64,000 bases of DNA. Origin: Lingula anatina (Eukaryota; Brachiopoda; Lingulata; Lingulida; Lingulidae). The stretch lies in NCBI RefSeq assembly GCF_001039355.2, contig NW_019774659.1, forward strand, positions 476,201 to 540,200, read 5' to 3'. A model generated the notes under the pieces. That model was not told the origin of the DNA and searched no databases. It saw only the letters and a program-made list of their open reading frames with translations. This document shows positions 10,467 through 22,169 of this stretch, piece by piece. The translations under genes and the position numbers were made by a program. The first letter of the stretch is position 1, and the number at the start of each line of letters is the position of its first letter.

Positions 10467-12716
10467 CACATGATACATATCTGTTAGGTAATTAATGTCC
10501 ATATTTGATCATTTTGGGGAAATCCAAGATGGCCTTCTTTTTCCCATAGGAAAACTGTTGCATTGGATTTTATAGGCACTTCTAAGGCAAATGAGGGTAA
10601 TCATGATATTTTGTCAATATAATTAATTAAGGGTACACACTTGTTACCCACCAGATAGATATCTCAAAGTCCAAAAAGAATGTGGGAAATACCGAGAAAC
10701 AAAATTAATTTTATATTGAACCCAATGTCTCTCTGGCAGTAGTTGACTGTGCTACTCCTATTGTGAATTGCAGCAATCTTGAATTTTCTCAAACATGCAA
10801 GATGCACACTTGCTACACATCAGATTTATATAGAGTAGGGTTAATAAGGATGTGAACATGACTGAATATTAAACAGCTTTATTTCATGTTGGAATCAGTG
10901 TCTGAACTGTTCCATGAATTGGCACTTATGTGCATTTGAATGATATATTCCTATGACAACTGGCAGCTATCTTGGGTTTTCTGCGAATAGTACTCAAGGA
11001 TACATACATTTTCTACACACACAGTCTTTCATAAGGATAAATAGGATATCAAAAACATTTTAAAACTATCTAAAGTTAACTACATTTAAATTGTACTCAG
11101 TGTATCTCTGGAATTATTTGATTATGTGTACGAATATTCTAATGACAAAAGGCAGACATCTTGAATTTTTTTCAGAATACCCAAAGATACACACATGCTA
11201 CCAGTACAGACCAGGTATACATCATAGGGGTAATAATAAATGGAATGAAAAACATAAAATATTTTTAAAACAAACCCATGGTAATGTAATTGTATAATGA
11301 ACCATATGCCTCTCTAGCAGCAATTGAAACCCACCCATTAGTATTCCTATGCCAAATTGCAGCTTTCTTGGATTTTCTCAGAATATCCAAGGATGCACAC
11401 TATTTACCCACCAGATATATATCATAGGACTAATACGGATGGGCAAAACTTGATAAGCAAACAGAATTTCACCCTGGTAGTAGATGAAAAACCATGGATG
11501 TGCAGTTGTAATTCCAGTAGTATTCCTATGGCCAGTGACGGCCATCTTGGATTTTCTCAAAATGATCAAATATGCACATTTATTACCTGCTAGATATGTA
11601 TCACAGTGTAATAACAATGTATAAAACACTGAAAAAAATAAACTGAATTTGATTGTGAATTATGTTTTTCCTAGCTGGCATTAGCTCCAACCCTTTGTAA
11701 TACTAGAAGTATTCCTATGACATATGGCGGCCATCTTGGATTTTCTCAAAATACCCAAGAATACATATAAGTTACTCACCACATACATATAGTATTGGTG
11801 GAAAGGATGTGGAAAACACGCAGAAACAATCTTAATTTGGTAGTGGAAAATTAATCTTTCCAGTTGTCGTTAGTTGAATCCTGCGTATACTAGAATTCCC
11901 GTGGCACATGGCAGCCATCTTGGATTTTTCGTAGTTACTCACCACAAACATATCATGTGGGTAACCAAAATCTGAGAAACAGACTTAATTTGATAGTGGA
12001 CAACGTATCTTTCTAGCTGGTATTAGTTGTGCACTAGTATTCCTATGGCTGTTTCTATGGCATATGGCAGCCATCTTGGATTTTTTCAAAAGTCAAAGGG
12101 AATTTGTTTGCTATCTGACATATATGAATAAAATGGGTAATTAGGATGTGGAAAACTCTGAGAAAGTAATTTATTTGATAAAAATCAACATAGGTATATG
12201 CATATTTCTATAGAATTCCATAAATTGGCGGCCATTTTGGATTTTTTGACCAAATGGTAAATTGTTTGAGAGGGCTACGGCTTTAATTCAATTAAGAATG
12301 TCAAAAGGTAGCTACATGCCAAATTTGGTGCTTTTATCCGCCGTGTCACAACTTTTTCCTTAAAGGGATAATAACTCTTCGTATGAGATCTATATTTCAC
12401 AGTAAAAACATTGTGAATAACTCATAGAAATATAATATATTCTGTTTTACCACAAAAACGGCAGTTATAGCTATTATTCTGATATCTGAGCTTGTCTTTA
12501 GAGCACGTGACCTCCATTGATGGCCATAGTCTGTTAAAATCTCTTAAGAGATTTTAACAAAATACCAAACTTTTTAGAAAAAAACCAGGGACTTACTTTG
12601 AATGTAAAAATGGATTCATTAACCATTGGTAAGTATGGGAAAATTGTTGTTTACTCCAGGAAAATTAATTTTTTGGCCAAAACGAAGAGTTATTATCCCT
12701 TTAAGCCGCTGGACTA
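9675..12716. mobile_element. Long foldback element with YY1-motif subrepeats
   Basis: The outer ends are inverted: TAGTCCAGTGGTTTAAGG at 9675 and, allowing for a nested MITE, CCTTAAGCCGCTGGACTA ending at 12716. GGCGGATAAAAGCACC at about 9719 returns inverted near 12330. Inside are about 14 diverged subunits of roughly 160-210 bp, each carrying AAGATGGCGGCC or a variant. Five on the left (near 9821, 9981, 10161, 10336, 10524) are in one orientation. Nine on the right (near 10771, 10961, 11151, 11358, 11536, 11725, 11908, 12065, 12226) are in the other. No open frame for a transposase exists, so it is nonautonomous. A TAC trinucleotide flanks both ends and may be the target duplication. Confidence 0.85.
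12364..12700. mobile_element. MITE with TTAA target duplication, nested in the foldback element
   Basis: Terminal inverted repeats AGGGATAATAACTCTTCG (12364) and CGAAGAGTTATTATCCCT (ending 12700) are flanked by TTAA on both sides (12360-12363 and 12701-12704), the piggyBac-type target site. The centre is the palindrome GTTAAAATCTCTTAAGAG plus its mirror near 12533-12558. Removing it restores the right end of the foldback element. No coding sequence. Confidence 0.85.
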
Positions 12717-12997
12717 TACGGTGCGCTGTACAACTAGACTTTACCTAAGCGTCCGAGCCTTGGATGCACTTTCTTTAGTGATGACGAACTTTAGCCTCAG
12801 AGTTCTTTTAAATGCTTTAGACAATAGAGATACGCGAAAGAGACACGTTTTATATATATAGATAATTTTTTTAAAGATCATAATAGCCAGTAGACTCGTA
12901 CACAACTTTCTACTGCATGGACATATATGCAAGCTGTGGCGATATCACTTCATTAACTACCACGTGTACATGCAGTATCAATTGATTACGATATTTA

Positions 12998-14652
12998 CAG
13001 GGTTGCTACTTAATATGGAATATTTTTTATCATTGTTACTTTTGAGTGCTGATTAAGTTTTATTTGGCTTGATTCATCAAAAAAGTATGTCACTGAGTGA
13101 TAAAAACATCCAGTCATCTGTTGTGAGATATTTTGGTCGATGATATTAAATCTGACATAAGATGCCATTCAAAAGAAAGGGACACCCCCAGAAAACCATA
13201 TCAACAGTTTGTTGTCAGTTTTAACTTTAAGCTAAGATATTAAAGAAATGTATAGCCCCAGGACAGTGATATGTTACACAGTCAAAGAACTCACTAGAGT
13301 AAATCATGAAAAGTCAGTAATTGCGGGTATGACCTCCAGCAGCCGCTTGCAGCGCCCTCATCCTACATGGCATACCCTGTGACACGTTTTTTAGAGTTTG
13401 GATGGAGATATCATTCCACGCAGTGATATTTGCCTGTTGCAGTTCATCGCTATTTACTGGCCGATGACCATAGCTATTAATTCTGTGAGTTACTTTTGCC
13501 CAAAGTGTTTTAATTGGGTTCATATCTGGCAAGTTTGCAGGCCAGGGCAGTTGCTGAACCCATTGGTTTTGAAGAAAAACAGTGATTCTGCGGGCTCGAT
13601 GTGGGGTTGCGCAGTCGTCTTGGTACACAAATTTGTTCCCGAAGATGACTCTTACCAATCGAAGCATTGTTTGCTGTAGAATGTCTCTGTAGGAATCCTG
13701 GATGAGGTTGCCTCCTAGAAAAACCAACTGATTCTGGGCACTGACATGAAATGCTCTCCAAACAGAGACGTTACCACCCCCTGCTTGCACCCTAGGCAGT
13801 ACACAATCATTGTGTTATGCCTCTCGTACACGTCGGTGGACACGGATTCGACCAACAACCCTAAAAAATCCATTTCTAGCCTCATCGCCGAAAACAACGT
13901 GATTCCAGTGGTTTGGCTGCAAACGCACGTGGTCCCCAGCCCATTGCAGACGTCGCTGTATATGATCTGCTGTTTACAGTGGTTTCAGTACTGGTGTTCG
14001 TGCAAAATAACCGGCTTGCAGTAATCTCTTGTTCACGAGGGACCTTGAAACGGGCATTTGAATGACATTCTGCCACTCTTTTCTGAGGACACTGGTTGTC
14101 TTTGTACGACTAGCACGGCGCACTCTAAGGAGAAGGCGATCCTGTCTTCTTGGTGTGATACGCGGACACCCTGGTCGAGGTATTGGAGTAGGTGCCCTGT
14201 TGTAGCATTTCTTTGGAGGACTTTACTAACGGTTCCTGATAAATGTTGCATTGCCTGGCAATGGCTGTCCGTTTCTGGCCATTTTCTCTGAGAGCAAGAA
14301 TCCCACAGCAGGCTGCGTTGCATAGCTGTCGAACCATATCTTCTCTAAGGTACCTTTCAAGTTTCAGAGCGATCCCTTTGTTGCTTTTATAAATACACTA
14401 CAAAGATTGGCCAAACCCATGCGTTTTTATACACGGGTAGAAATTGCTGAAAACACCACCCCTCACAATTCTGACCACAGAACATGCAACTGCATGCATA
14501 GTTTCGAGAGTTGTGTGGTAATTAGGTAACACACCTGGCTACACATGGAGTGACACCTCAGCTTTGAATTTAAAATAGTTAGAGAGAAATTAAATATTTT
14601 GTAGAAAATTTATTCGCCAAATAATAATATTCCATATTAAGTGGTAACCCTG
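12998..14652 (-). mobile_element. Tc1/mariner element
   Basis: 1655 bp bounded by inverted repeats CAGGGTTGCTACTTAATATG (12998) and the matching CATATTAAGTGGTAACCCTG (ending 14652), with about two mismatches in the first 27 bp. TA dinucleotides flank both ends, the expected target duplication. It encodes a disrupted transposase on the minus strand. Confidence 0.92.
13314..14323 (-). pseudogene. Tc1-like transposase, frameshifted, catalytic Glu lost
   Basis: The C-terminal 158-codon frame (13790-13314) contains VYQDDCATPHRARR and LPWPANLPDMNPIKTLW, the second and third catalytic blocks of a Tc1 DDE transposase. The third acidic residue, normally Glu in NPIE, is Lys (AAA). The first Asp lies in FGDEARNGF near 13880 in another frame. 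An N-terminal helix-turn-helix (LRENGQ, TAIARQ, then TVSKVLQRN) is spread over two further frames from about 14323. Several frameshifts and the Glu-to-Lys change mean the copy is dead. Confidence 0.9.
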
Positions 14653-14654
14653 TA

Positions 14655-15066
14655 TGTCTTGTTTGAATGATGTTACAAGAGATTTTTGAAATAATAGAAT
14701 GAAAAGATTCCCTGCATTGCCTTACTCGTACCTACAGTGTATACAGGTAAAACAGACACGCAGATTAACTGATTAAATCATACGGTACCTGATAAGGCAC
14801 CAGATGTTACTTGCTCAATTGTTCGGTAAGAGGGGCGGCCACAACTACGATCTTTCCTCTGTAATTAAAACCTTCTAATTTTGTGTGTTAAATAGGTTAG
14901 ACAGGAATTTTCGACTCCTTCCCAGACGACAATTACATTGTTTACCGTGTCTTACACTAGTATATGTCCATTGTGAGTGGTTAAACTACATTATATTGAT
15001 ACAATAACAATCAGCATAAGCATCAGCATATATCAAGAATATTCTTAAGTAATTGTATACCAGAGG
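14655..15066. other. No gene seen
   Basis: AT-rich intergenic DNA between the Tc1 element and the next MITE. Confidence 0.5.
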
Positions 15067-15234
15067 CAGGGGCGGATTTAGGCCGTCTTCTGGGTCTTCC
15101 AGAAGACGGTCAGATTTTCAAGTTTACATTGACGGGTATCTAATTTTTAATGTTGGAAGACGGTCAAAATTGGAGGATGAATCAACAAAGATAATTTGGA
15201 AGACTGTCAGTATATAGCTCTGGATCCGCCCCTG
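15067..15234. mobile_element. Short MITE with GGAAGACGGTCA subrepeats
   Basis: Ends CAGGGGCGGATTTAGG and, inverted, CTCTGGATCCGCCCCTG. The 168-bp interior carries GGAAGACGGTCA or close variants three times. The ends resemble those of the element at 101-353. Confidence 0.8.
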
Positions 15235-15530
15235 AGAGGTTGTGTCATGGTGCAAAGCATTTGGAATTGATGGGTGCTACTGTCATGAGGGTTGCAGATA
15301 AAGGCATGGCAAATAGATTTATATCCTGGTTCCATTCATGTGGTCTTCATTTAAGCCTAGTAAAAATAATTTAAAAAAAACAATAAAAGCATATAATATT
15401 CCAACTATGAAAATATTCTAAGTCTAAAAATATTAACACACACATGCGCACAAAAACTGAAATAAGTATAATAGTTGTAATATATAACAATTAAGTCTTT
15501 AAGCCATTGTACTGATTACCCCTCCCCCTT

Positions 15531-15533
<3 letters not shown>

Positions 15534-15574
<41 letters not shown>
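15534..15574. repeat. (CA)n microsatellite
   Basis: About 20 CA dinucleotides. Confidence 0.95.
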
Positions 15575-15576
<2 letters not shown>

Positions 15577-15663
15577 GAGAGCGCATACATATCCCGGTAC
15601 GTATGTCAAACATGTGCAGGGCCAAGCACAAGGTTAATTCACAAAGCCTTTCACCGAATTCAA

Positions 15664-16274
15664 AGTCATAATAACTCTTCGTTTTGGCCAAAAATACGAT
15701 TTTCCTGGAAAAAACGGCAATTTTTCCGTACTAACCAATGGTCAACGACCCCATTCCTGCATTCAAAGTTAATCCAGGGTTTTTTTCCTAAACCGACGGT
15801 TTTTTGTAAAAATCTCCTAAGAGATTTTAACTGACGGAGCCCTCTCGTATCGACCGATAGTTTCTGGTGACCTACTTAAAACCGCGGGAAAAGCAGACAA
15901 CAACAACACTATATAACAATATTATAAGATTCATAAGATATGTTCGTCTTTTTGCTCAAAATGCATTTATATATACAATGTGTGCAATTCTGGGCTTTTT
16001 GTTATCCGACGCACTGTACAAAAACTCGCAACTTACGTCTGAGGGTTTCCCGCCATGTTATTTGGGTCTCGAATGGACGCGAGAACACCTAAACGTCATT
16101 GGCAACGGATGCACTTGTCGACCGCGAAGAAAGGCATCGAAAGCCCAAGTAACAAGCACAGATTTTAGTTTTACTACAATAACAGTCGTTTAAGTGGGAA
16201 AATGCAATAGAATATATTGTTTACAATGTATTTCTTGCGGAATTTTGAATCTCAAAGGAAGAGTTATTATTGCT
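15664..16274. mobile_element. Diverged relative of the 12364-12700 MITE
   Basis: Starts AAGTCATAATAACTCTTCGT and ends GGAAGAGTTATTATTGCT followed by TTAA, matching the TTAA-MITE ends. The palindromic core AAAATCTCCTAAGAGATTTT lies near 15812. Its left arm (TTTTGGCCAAAAATACG, TTTTCCTGGAAAA) matches the inverted right arm of the 12364 copy. It is about 610 bp long, so it holds extra internal DNA. Confidence 0.65.
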
Positions 16275-16924
16275 TTAATCAAATCAAAGAAATAACATGA
16301 GAAAACAAGTATTATGTATTTAATTCTGAAATAAATTCAAGATATGAGACCAATATTGTTATCAGTGCGTCACTCGACACTGATCTTTAAGCTAATTATA
16401 CACCTTGTTGGGAATATTGAAAACCTACAAGTTACAGGTTTGGTGCCATCCCAAAAATTTTACATGTTCAAAAATGAATCTCAAACCATCTAAAAATGTT
16501 AACTATAAGAAAAATAATCCATAAAGCTGCATTTGTCTTTATTCCACAAAGCGTGTTTACATTGGAGATTTATGTGACGTCATTTTGACAAAACATAGTG
16601 AAGTCAGGTAATGCTCCGTGAAATCAATACATAAATATTCCCTAGGTGTATAAAATTTAAGTAAAGCATATTCCATGTCGTTCTGCATAGTTTATTCACG
16701 CAAAACTCTATAAGTCATCGTATTAACACGTGTTATTCTTACCCCTCTCCATGCCGCCTTCTCCCGCCATAATTTTCTTAGAGCGGTAGGTACATTTTGA
16801 AAACGAGGCCACGTCTAATAATTGGGAAAATAACGGTCATATGGGCCAGTTGCTCCAGGGCTGTTAAACTACTGAGTTTGTTTCAACAATTGTCTCTAGC
16901 TCTGCTGCACGCAAAGGTTTGTGG
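16275..16924. other. No gene seen
   Basis: AT-rich DNA without recognisable genes or repeats. Confidence 0.5.
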
Positions 16925-17360
16925 GTAATATGAGGGTCCGACTTGCCCCGAGTCAAGGGGGCCAACTAGCCCCGGATGCACATTTTTTATTATAAAGGAT
17001 GGCAGCCATTTATGGTGCCAGAATAAGCAACGATGATACATCTCTGTAAAACTTGAAAAAATGAGCTTCAGTTTGATGCCCTATACATATATTATAGTGG
17101 ATCAAAAGCCTACGAAAATAGATTTTTAAATCATTTAAACAAAATTACTTTTATGTGCAAAAATCGTTGATTTCGACTCACCGCTTAAGTAAAACTTTGT
17201 TACGTCCGACACTTCCTTAGCATTGTAGGCTACGGTTACTTACAAGATTATGTGGCCCTTTTTTCACCTCGTAGTTACTTTTTCGTAAATTGACGGGTGG
17301 GGCGGGTGGGGGGGGGGGGCAACTTACCTCGGGGTCCAACTAGCCCCGATCTCCCCTACA
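16925..17360. repeat. MITE-like element with CAACTAGCCCCG ends
   Basis: GGGGGCCAACTAGCCCCGG near 16957 and CGGGGTCCAACTAGCCCCG near 17329 bracket an AT-rich middle. A G-run precedes the right copy. No coding sequence. The exact ends are uncertain. Confidence 0.5.
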
Positions 17361-17893
17361 CGTGCTTGCCGTGTGCCAAGTTTGACAGCTACACTGTATG
17401 CCCGATACAATATAATATAAGGGATATAAGATATAAGGGATGCGCAATGGCTAGTCCAAAATCAGTTTTTAAAGCAGAATGTTGCTTGTTTTGTGGTACT
17501 GACCTTCGACTGCAAGATATTCTTAGTTCAAACTTCAAACTCCTCGTCAACCACTTTGATTCTTGTCTCATCTGCACGAGATAACGTCAGCTCCAGGCGG
17601 GAAAGGCAGCTCCAGGCGGGCAAAGCTATGACGTTCGAGACTTATGACATCCAAATATGGAGCTCCAGGCGGATACAGCTGTGTTCTCCTAGACAATAAC
17701 CGACACTGCATAACATTAATAATAAAACAACACAAACAACATATACGGTAAAGTGCATATGGACGCAGTTAGCGCACGAATTTTATTTCAAACCATCTTC
17801 AATCATTTACAAACAATATAAATAAATAATTAAATAAATAAATTATAAACACGAGGAGACCCTCTCCTCACCAAACCTCTGTATCATCTCTTC

Positions 17894-17924
<31 letters not shown>

Positions 17925-17928
<4 letters not shown>

Positions 17929-18260
17929 GAATCACCGGGATATCACATCCCAAACAGCTCTTCCGAGCTCATCTTTCCCTTACATAGGGAATCACCGGGA
18001 TATCACATCCCACCAGCTCTTCCGAGCTCATCTTTCCCTTACCTAGGGAATCACCGGGATATCTCTTCCGAGCTTACCTTTCCCTTTTTAGAGAAATCAC
18101 AAGGATATAACATCCCAACAGCTCTCCCGAGCTCATCTTTCCCTAACATAGGGATTTAACAGAATATCACAACCCAAATACTTCCGATCTCATTTCTCTC
18201 GTACATAGGAAATCACCAGAGACCACCTCCCAAACACCTCCGAACTCATCTCTCCACTAC
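17925..18260. repeat. About 61-bp tandem array
   Basis: Six copies of a unit reading GGAATCACCGGGATATCACA, TCCCAAACAGCTCTTCCGAG, CTCATCTTTCCCTTACATAG. The first three copies are close; the later ones are shortened or increasingly diverged. It lies inside the deleted DIRS/Ngaro-like copy. Confidence 0.85.
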
Positions 18261-18621
18261 ACAAGTGCAAACTACCTCCCAAACAGCTCATATAAATCAA
18301 TCATTAAATTAATATATTAATAATCATAAATCGCACCCCCAAACATGCACCCATGCACACTGTACGCCTACACACTAACACAACATACACTGTACTTATT
18401 TTGAAAACAAAACATTGAAAAAATAAAAATCGACACTGCAGCAATAACCAATGTAGTTATAAAACAAAAAGAATCACATGTACTTATCAAATTAAAAAAA
18501 CAAAACTATAAACAAAAATTGAAAAATAAAAATTGACGTGTCAACTGGTCTGCGCTAACTGGTCGAATGAATAACTAGCGTAACTGACTTACCCACAATT
18601 CTTACCAATATCACAACTAAC

Positions 18622-19936
18622 ACAATATACAAACTTTATTCATTGTAATGTATGCATCTACATGGATAGATGAAAATGTACAAAGGAATGCAAATATATA
18701 TAAATATGAATTATGATCAATAGTGATATTGTATGACTCCTTGTATGAAAAAATACAAAACATATTTGGCAGAGCCCAAATGGCTCTACCTACTCAACTG
18801 GTTATGGTGCAGCACAGTCCCTTTTTTGGAAGGCTAACCATAAATACTTGGCAAGAGCAATAATATGTTCGTTCTTCTTACCAGTCATTAGTGTTTTAAA
18901 TTTATCCATTCTGGTAAGATGCTCAAAGTGACTATGTTGTTTTTTGTATATTGAATAAAGATCATATCGAAGGTCTGTATAAAGGGGGCATGACACTAGG
19001 AAATGGATTTCATCTTCTATTTCACCAGAATGGCACTTTTTGCAAATTCTGTCAGCTTGGGGAATTTTTTTCATGTCTACCTGTTTCAATACCTAGGTTG
19101 TGTGCACTTATGCGGAATCTGGTTAAAGTGGTGCATTTATCTCTATCTTTAATTGTATCTAAGTGTCTTTCCTTCACACATTTGTTCTTGTATTGACAAT
19201 AAACTTGTAATTTGGACTTGGTGTTGGTTATGTCTCTCTGCCATTCTTGTGTTATTCTGTCCCTGATTCTTTCCCTAAACCGCTGGATAAAGTTTTTATC
19301 AAATCTTTGGCCTTATAGCCACACATCACCAAAGCCATTCTCAAAAAGTATTTGTCTCACACCTTCGCACCATGACATGTTTTCCTGCTTTATCTCTGTA
19401 AGGTTGGATGTGTTTAAAAGTTTGTAATTTTCTATTTCATCTAGGTAGGCCTGTTTCAACAAACTATTATCTTCCGAGTTTAATATTTTTTGCCAAAATT
19501 TTATAAGTTGTGTTTGGATTTTAAAGGATACTGGTAGCCTACCAAGTTCTCCTCTGACAGCTTGGTTTGTACTTTTAGAATGTACACCTAGGAGTTCTTT
19601 ACAAAAGCGTAAATGGATTTTTTCTACCGGAGATTTGTCGGTGATTCTAGAGGAGCCCCAGACTTCAACAGCATATGTAGCCACCGGTATGATCATAGTG
19701 TCAAATAATTTTTCTTTAAGTGAGGACGATATACTGCTACAGAGTGGCATATAACTTTTCAGACTAAAGAGCGCTTTCTGTGCCCTTTCGTATAAGTTCA
19801 GTTGAGCAGCTGTGAAATTACCTGATCTTGTAAAGAGAATACCAAGGTACATGTAACTGGGAACTATTGTTAACTGACTGTTATAGAGAAAAAATTTTTC
19901 TTTGCACTGCACCTGGTTGTTCTGTACCTTTCTGTA
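18622..19936 (-). pseudogene. 5'-truncated LINE, C-terminal reverse transcriptase region
   Basis: On the minus strand, SYMYLGILFTRSGNF then YAVEVWGSS and RFCKELLGVHSKSTN are the distal reverse transcriptase and thumb of a non-LTR element. A separate frame (19089-18802) gives CKKCHSGEIEDEIHFLVSCP, the terminal zinc-knuckle-like zf-RVT motif of many LINE proteins. The two frames are offset, so it is disrupted. The 5' break at about 19936 falls directly in the DIRS/Ngaro terminal repeat, which makes the insertion secondary. Confidence 0.82.
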
Positions 19937-20139
19937 CCAATATATACAGTGTCGCCCCCTAGGAGAAAATAATTCCATTCTTATTCACTTCGCTCAACCG
20001 AATATACGACTTGCATTATTCGAAAGGTGCTATGTGCGCATGACCGGAATTGTGCACTGCAGGGGTCAAAATAGTACCGGAAGCGTTGTTGACAGCGATA
20101 GGAACACATGATGGAAGCATAAGACGTGCCGGGGGCGAT

Positions 20140-20703
20140 ATTAAACAAGCCATTTGAGGCGACAAAGGTGCCGGAGTTGAAAAGTTGGTTAAAATGAAGG
20201 ATGCCCACACATCAGGCAAAAAAGAAGAGCTGATAAAAAGGTATGTTACACGATATTTTCTTAAATACAAGACCAAATACAAAACCCTAATGTGGTCATT
20301 ATGTAATTATGTTCACCTGAGTCATTTATTGGGGAGATAAATTTATCACCTGGTTCAGGCAATTATCTGATACAATCTCTGAGGTGGGCTAGTGCACTGT
20401 ACAGGTAATTAGTACAAGCTCACTGTCAATATCAGTGCATCTATCATTTGTTTCTTCTTCATTATATTTCTGTTGTGTATCCAGGTAGATTTCGGTTAAA
20501 AAAATATGACTAGGCATGTCAGTTTTCTGTTTTGTCATCAGACTAATATGTATGTATGTAAATTAATCACTGTTTTAGATGTGTTGATGATGACTTTAAT
20601 AATTATTTTCATGACTATTTTTTACTTGTTTTATAGGTGTAAACTGTACAGTGAGGATAGAGAGAGAAACAAAATATTGGATCCAGACGGCAGAGAAAAT
20701 TAG
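20140..20703 (+). pseudogene. SAP-domain protein remnant of the transposon, two exons
   Basis: VPELKSWLK, then in a shifted frame DAHTSGKKEELIKR, is a SAP-type helix-turn-helix (DNA-binding). It ends at a donor (AAAAG|GTATGTT, 20240). An acceptor at 20637 continues in phase with CKLYSEDRERNKILDPDG and a stop at 20703. A one-base shift within the SAP segment breaks the frame. I infer this was the N-terminus of the second transposon protein; the nuclease part is not present. Confidence 0.55.
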
Positions 20704-21183
20704 AAGTAGGCCTACCAGATTGTAGTTTGAATCAAGACAGTGGAGAATGGACCAAGTCCTTGAAGGGAGTGCCCAAACCGTTTTTTTTTTTTAATATTTG
20801 CCTATTAATAAATACAATTCAACATTTCGTCTCACAATTTTATTTTGCATAATAAAATCAATGATGTTGCCTTGGAAATATCTTTCCAAGGTACCTTACG
20901 ATATTTCACTGATCCATGTTTTAAAATGCAATGTTTTAAACATTTTCTAGATATGTTCAAGTGCATTGTGATAATAAAAATTAGTTATTTGGTAAAATTG
21001 TTCTCTTTTTTGTTATTTGCATAAGTAATTAAGATTCAATACTCCTTCACAGTCAGGTTTAAACCTGGTTTTAGTTTTACTCGGGTCTAAGCAATGGCGA
21101 TAACAATACTCTAAAACCAAAGTAAAACTAAAACCAGCTTTAACCTTGCTATGAAATCAAACCAAAGTTTCACAGGACAGTTT

Positions 21184-21941
21184 TCATGCCATTTTTTTAT
21201 TCTGAGGTAATGTCAGGGTATAAAAAGTCATGAAAATTTTTAATTCCTCGTAGGTTTCAAGACCGATGTAAAATTTAACCATTTCAGGTTTGTTGTGCAT
21301 AGACTTTATGCTGAAAGTGTGTTTGTCAACTTCCTCATGTGCTTCGGACAGTTGTTCCAGCATTTTTTTCTCTGTCACACTATTTCTTTATGCATTTTTT
21401 TGTTTGTTTGCTCATTGTAATTCCACTCTTGTTTCCGAAAGTTCAATTTCTAAAGATCGGATTTTCTGTTCCATACTGAAAATATGTTGTTAAAACTGTC
21501 GTTAAAAGCGCATCTGAACCTGCATCTGATACAATGCAGTAGGCATTGTGGTCTGTATTTGAGAAGCCATTTTCGTCCTCGCTGTTCAACTTCCCACTTG
21601 CCGCCAGGTTCACTAAAATTTGTCTCAGAGTTATCAACAGTTAAATGTCTAATAAATTTTCTTCGGGGCTTACAAATCTTCGATTCCTTGAGTAGAAATA
21701 TAGTTGGTCTACCACCCAAATACGATTTATTCCCTCCTTCAAAATGAGCACTACACACACGGTGATGCTTGGCGGGCTCGAACTTACTAAATTTGCCTTC
21801 ATATCCCGCTCGTCCAATATTGTCAATTCATATACCTCTCTTTTTTGGGTCCTTGGGGAAAGCATAAAATGAAAAATTTCGAACTCGCTTCGTATTGTTG
21901 AAACAAACAGGCACAAAACACATAGAACCGCCGAGAGGCAT
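21184..21941 (-). pseudogene. THAP-domain transposase remnant
   Basis: From 21941 the protein reads MPLGGSMCFVPVCFNN (C-x4-C), FYAFPKDPKKR, then in shifted frames LTILDERDMKANLV and VCSAHFEGG (C-x2-H), which is the C2CH zinc-binding signature of a THAP DNA-binding domain. It continues with KFIRHLTVDN and, at 21378-21184, MHNKPEMVKFYIGLETYEEL, the helical region before a DDE core in THAP-bearing transposases. At least two frameshifts and loss of the DDE core make it nonfunctional. Confidence 0.75.
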
Positions 21942-22169
21942 TTTATTTCTGTGTACAGAAATGGCGGCAACGCAAGATAGGTCCCACTTTGCCCACAATG
22001 CATTGCGCTCAATATCGAAAACGAGACGAATAATGTAAGTCGTATATAGAATTATATTTCTCCTAGACAATAACCGACACTACATAACATTAATAATAAA
22101 ACAACACAAACAATATATAAAGTGCATATGGACGCAGTTAGCGCACGAGACGAAAACAAAGAACGGGAA

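Larger units (their letters stand above)
17685..20003 (-). mobile_element. DIRS/Ngaro-like element copy 1 (deleted, with LINE insertion)
   Basis: The left end (TTCTCCTAGACAATAACCGA then GCATATGGACGCAGTTAGCG) matches 22056-22150. The right end (CGTGTCAACTGGTCTG at 18537, interrupted, then GTGTCGCCCCCTAGGAGAA to CTCAACCGAA at 20001) matches 26199-26352. All coding sequence is gone, replaced by a tandem array at 17925-18260. A truncated LINE (18622-19936) has inserted in the right end, with CAATATA on both sides as a likely target duplication. Confidence 0.75.
20004..22045. mobile_element. ISL2EU-like DNA transposon, degenerate
   Basis: Inverted ends ATACGACTTGCATTATTCG (20004) and CGAATAATGTAAGTCGTAT (ending 22045) are flanked by AT on both sides (20002-20003, 22046-22047). 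It carries remnants of two convergent genes: a SAP-type domain on the plus strand and a THAP domain protein on the minus strand. A convergent pair of a THAP/IS4-like transposase and a SAP/YqaJ-type nuclease is what I recall for ISL2EU elements, so the family call is inference. The DDE core is absent, so the copy is internally deleted. Confidence 0.65.

Noticed and set aside
15867-16193. 108-codon plus-strand frame
   Set aside because: It lies within a TTAA-type MITE relative and shows no transposase or other motif.
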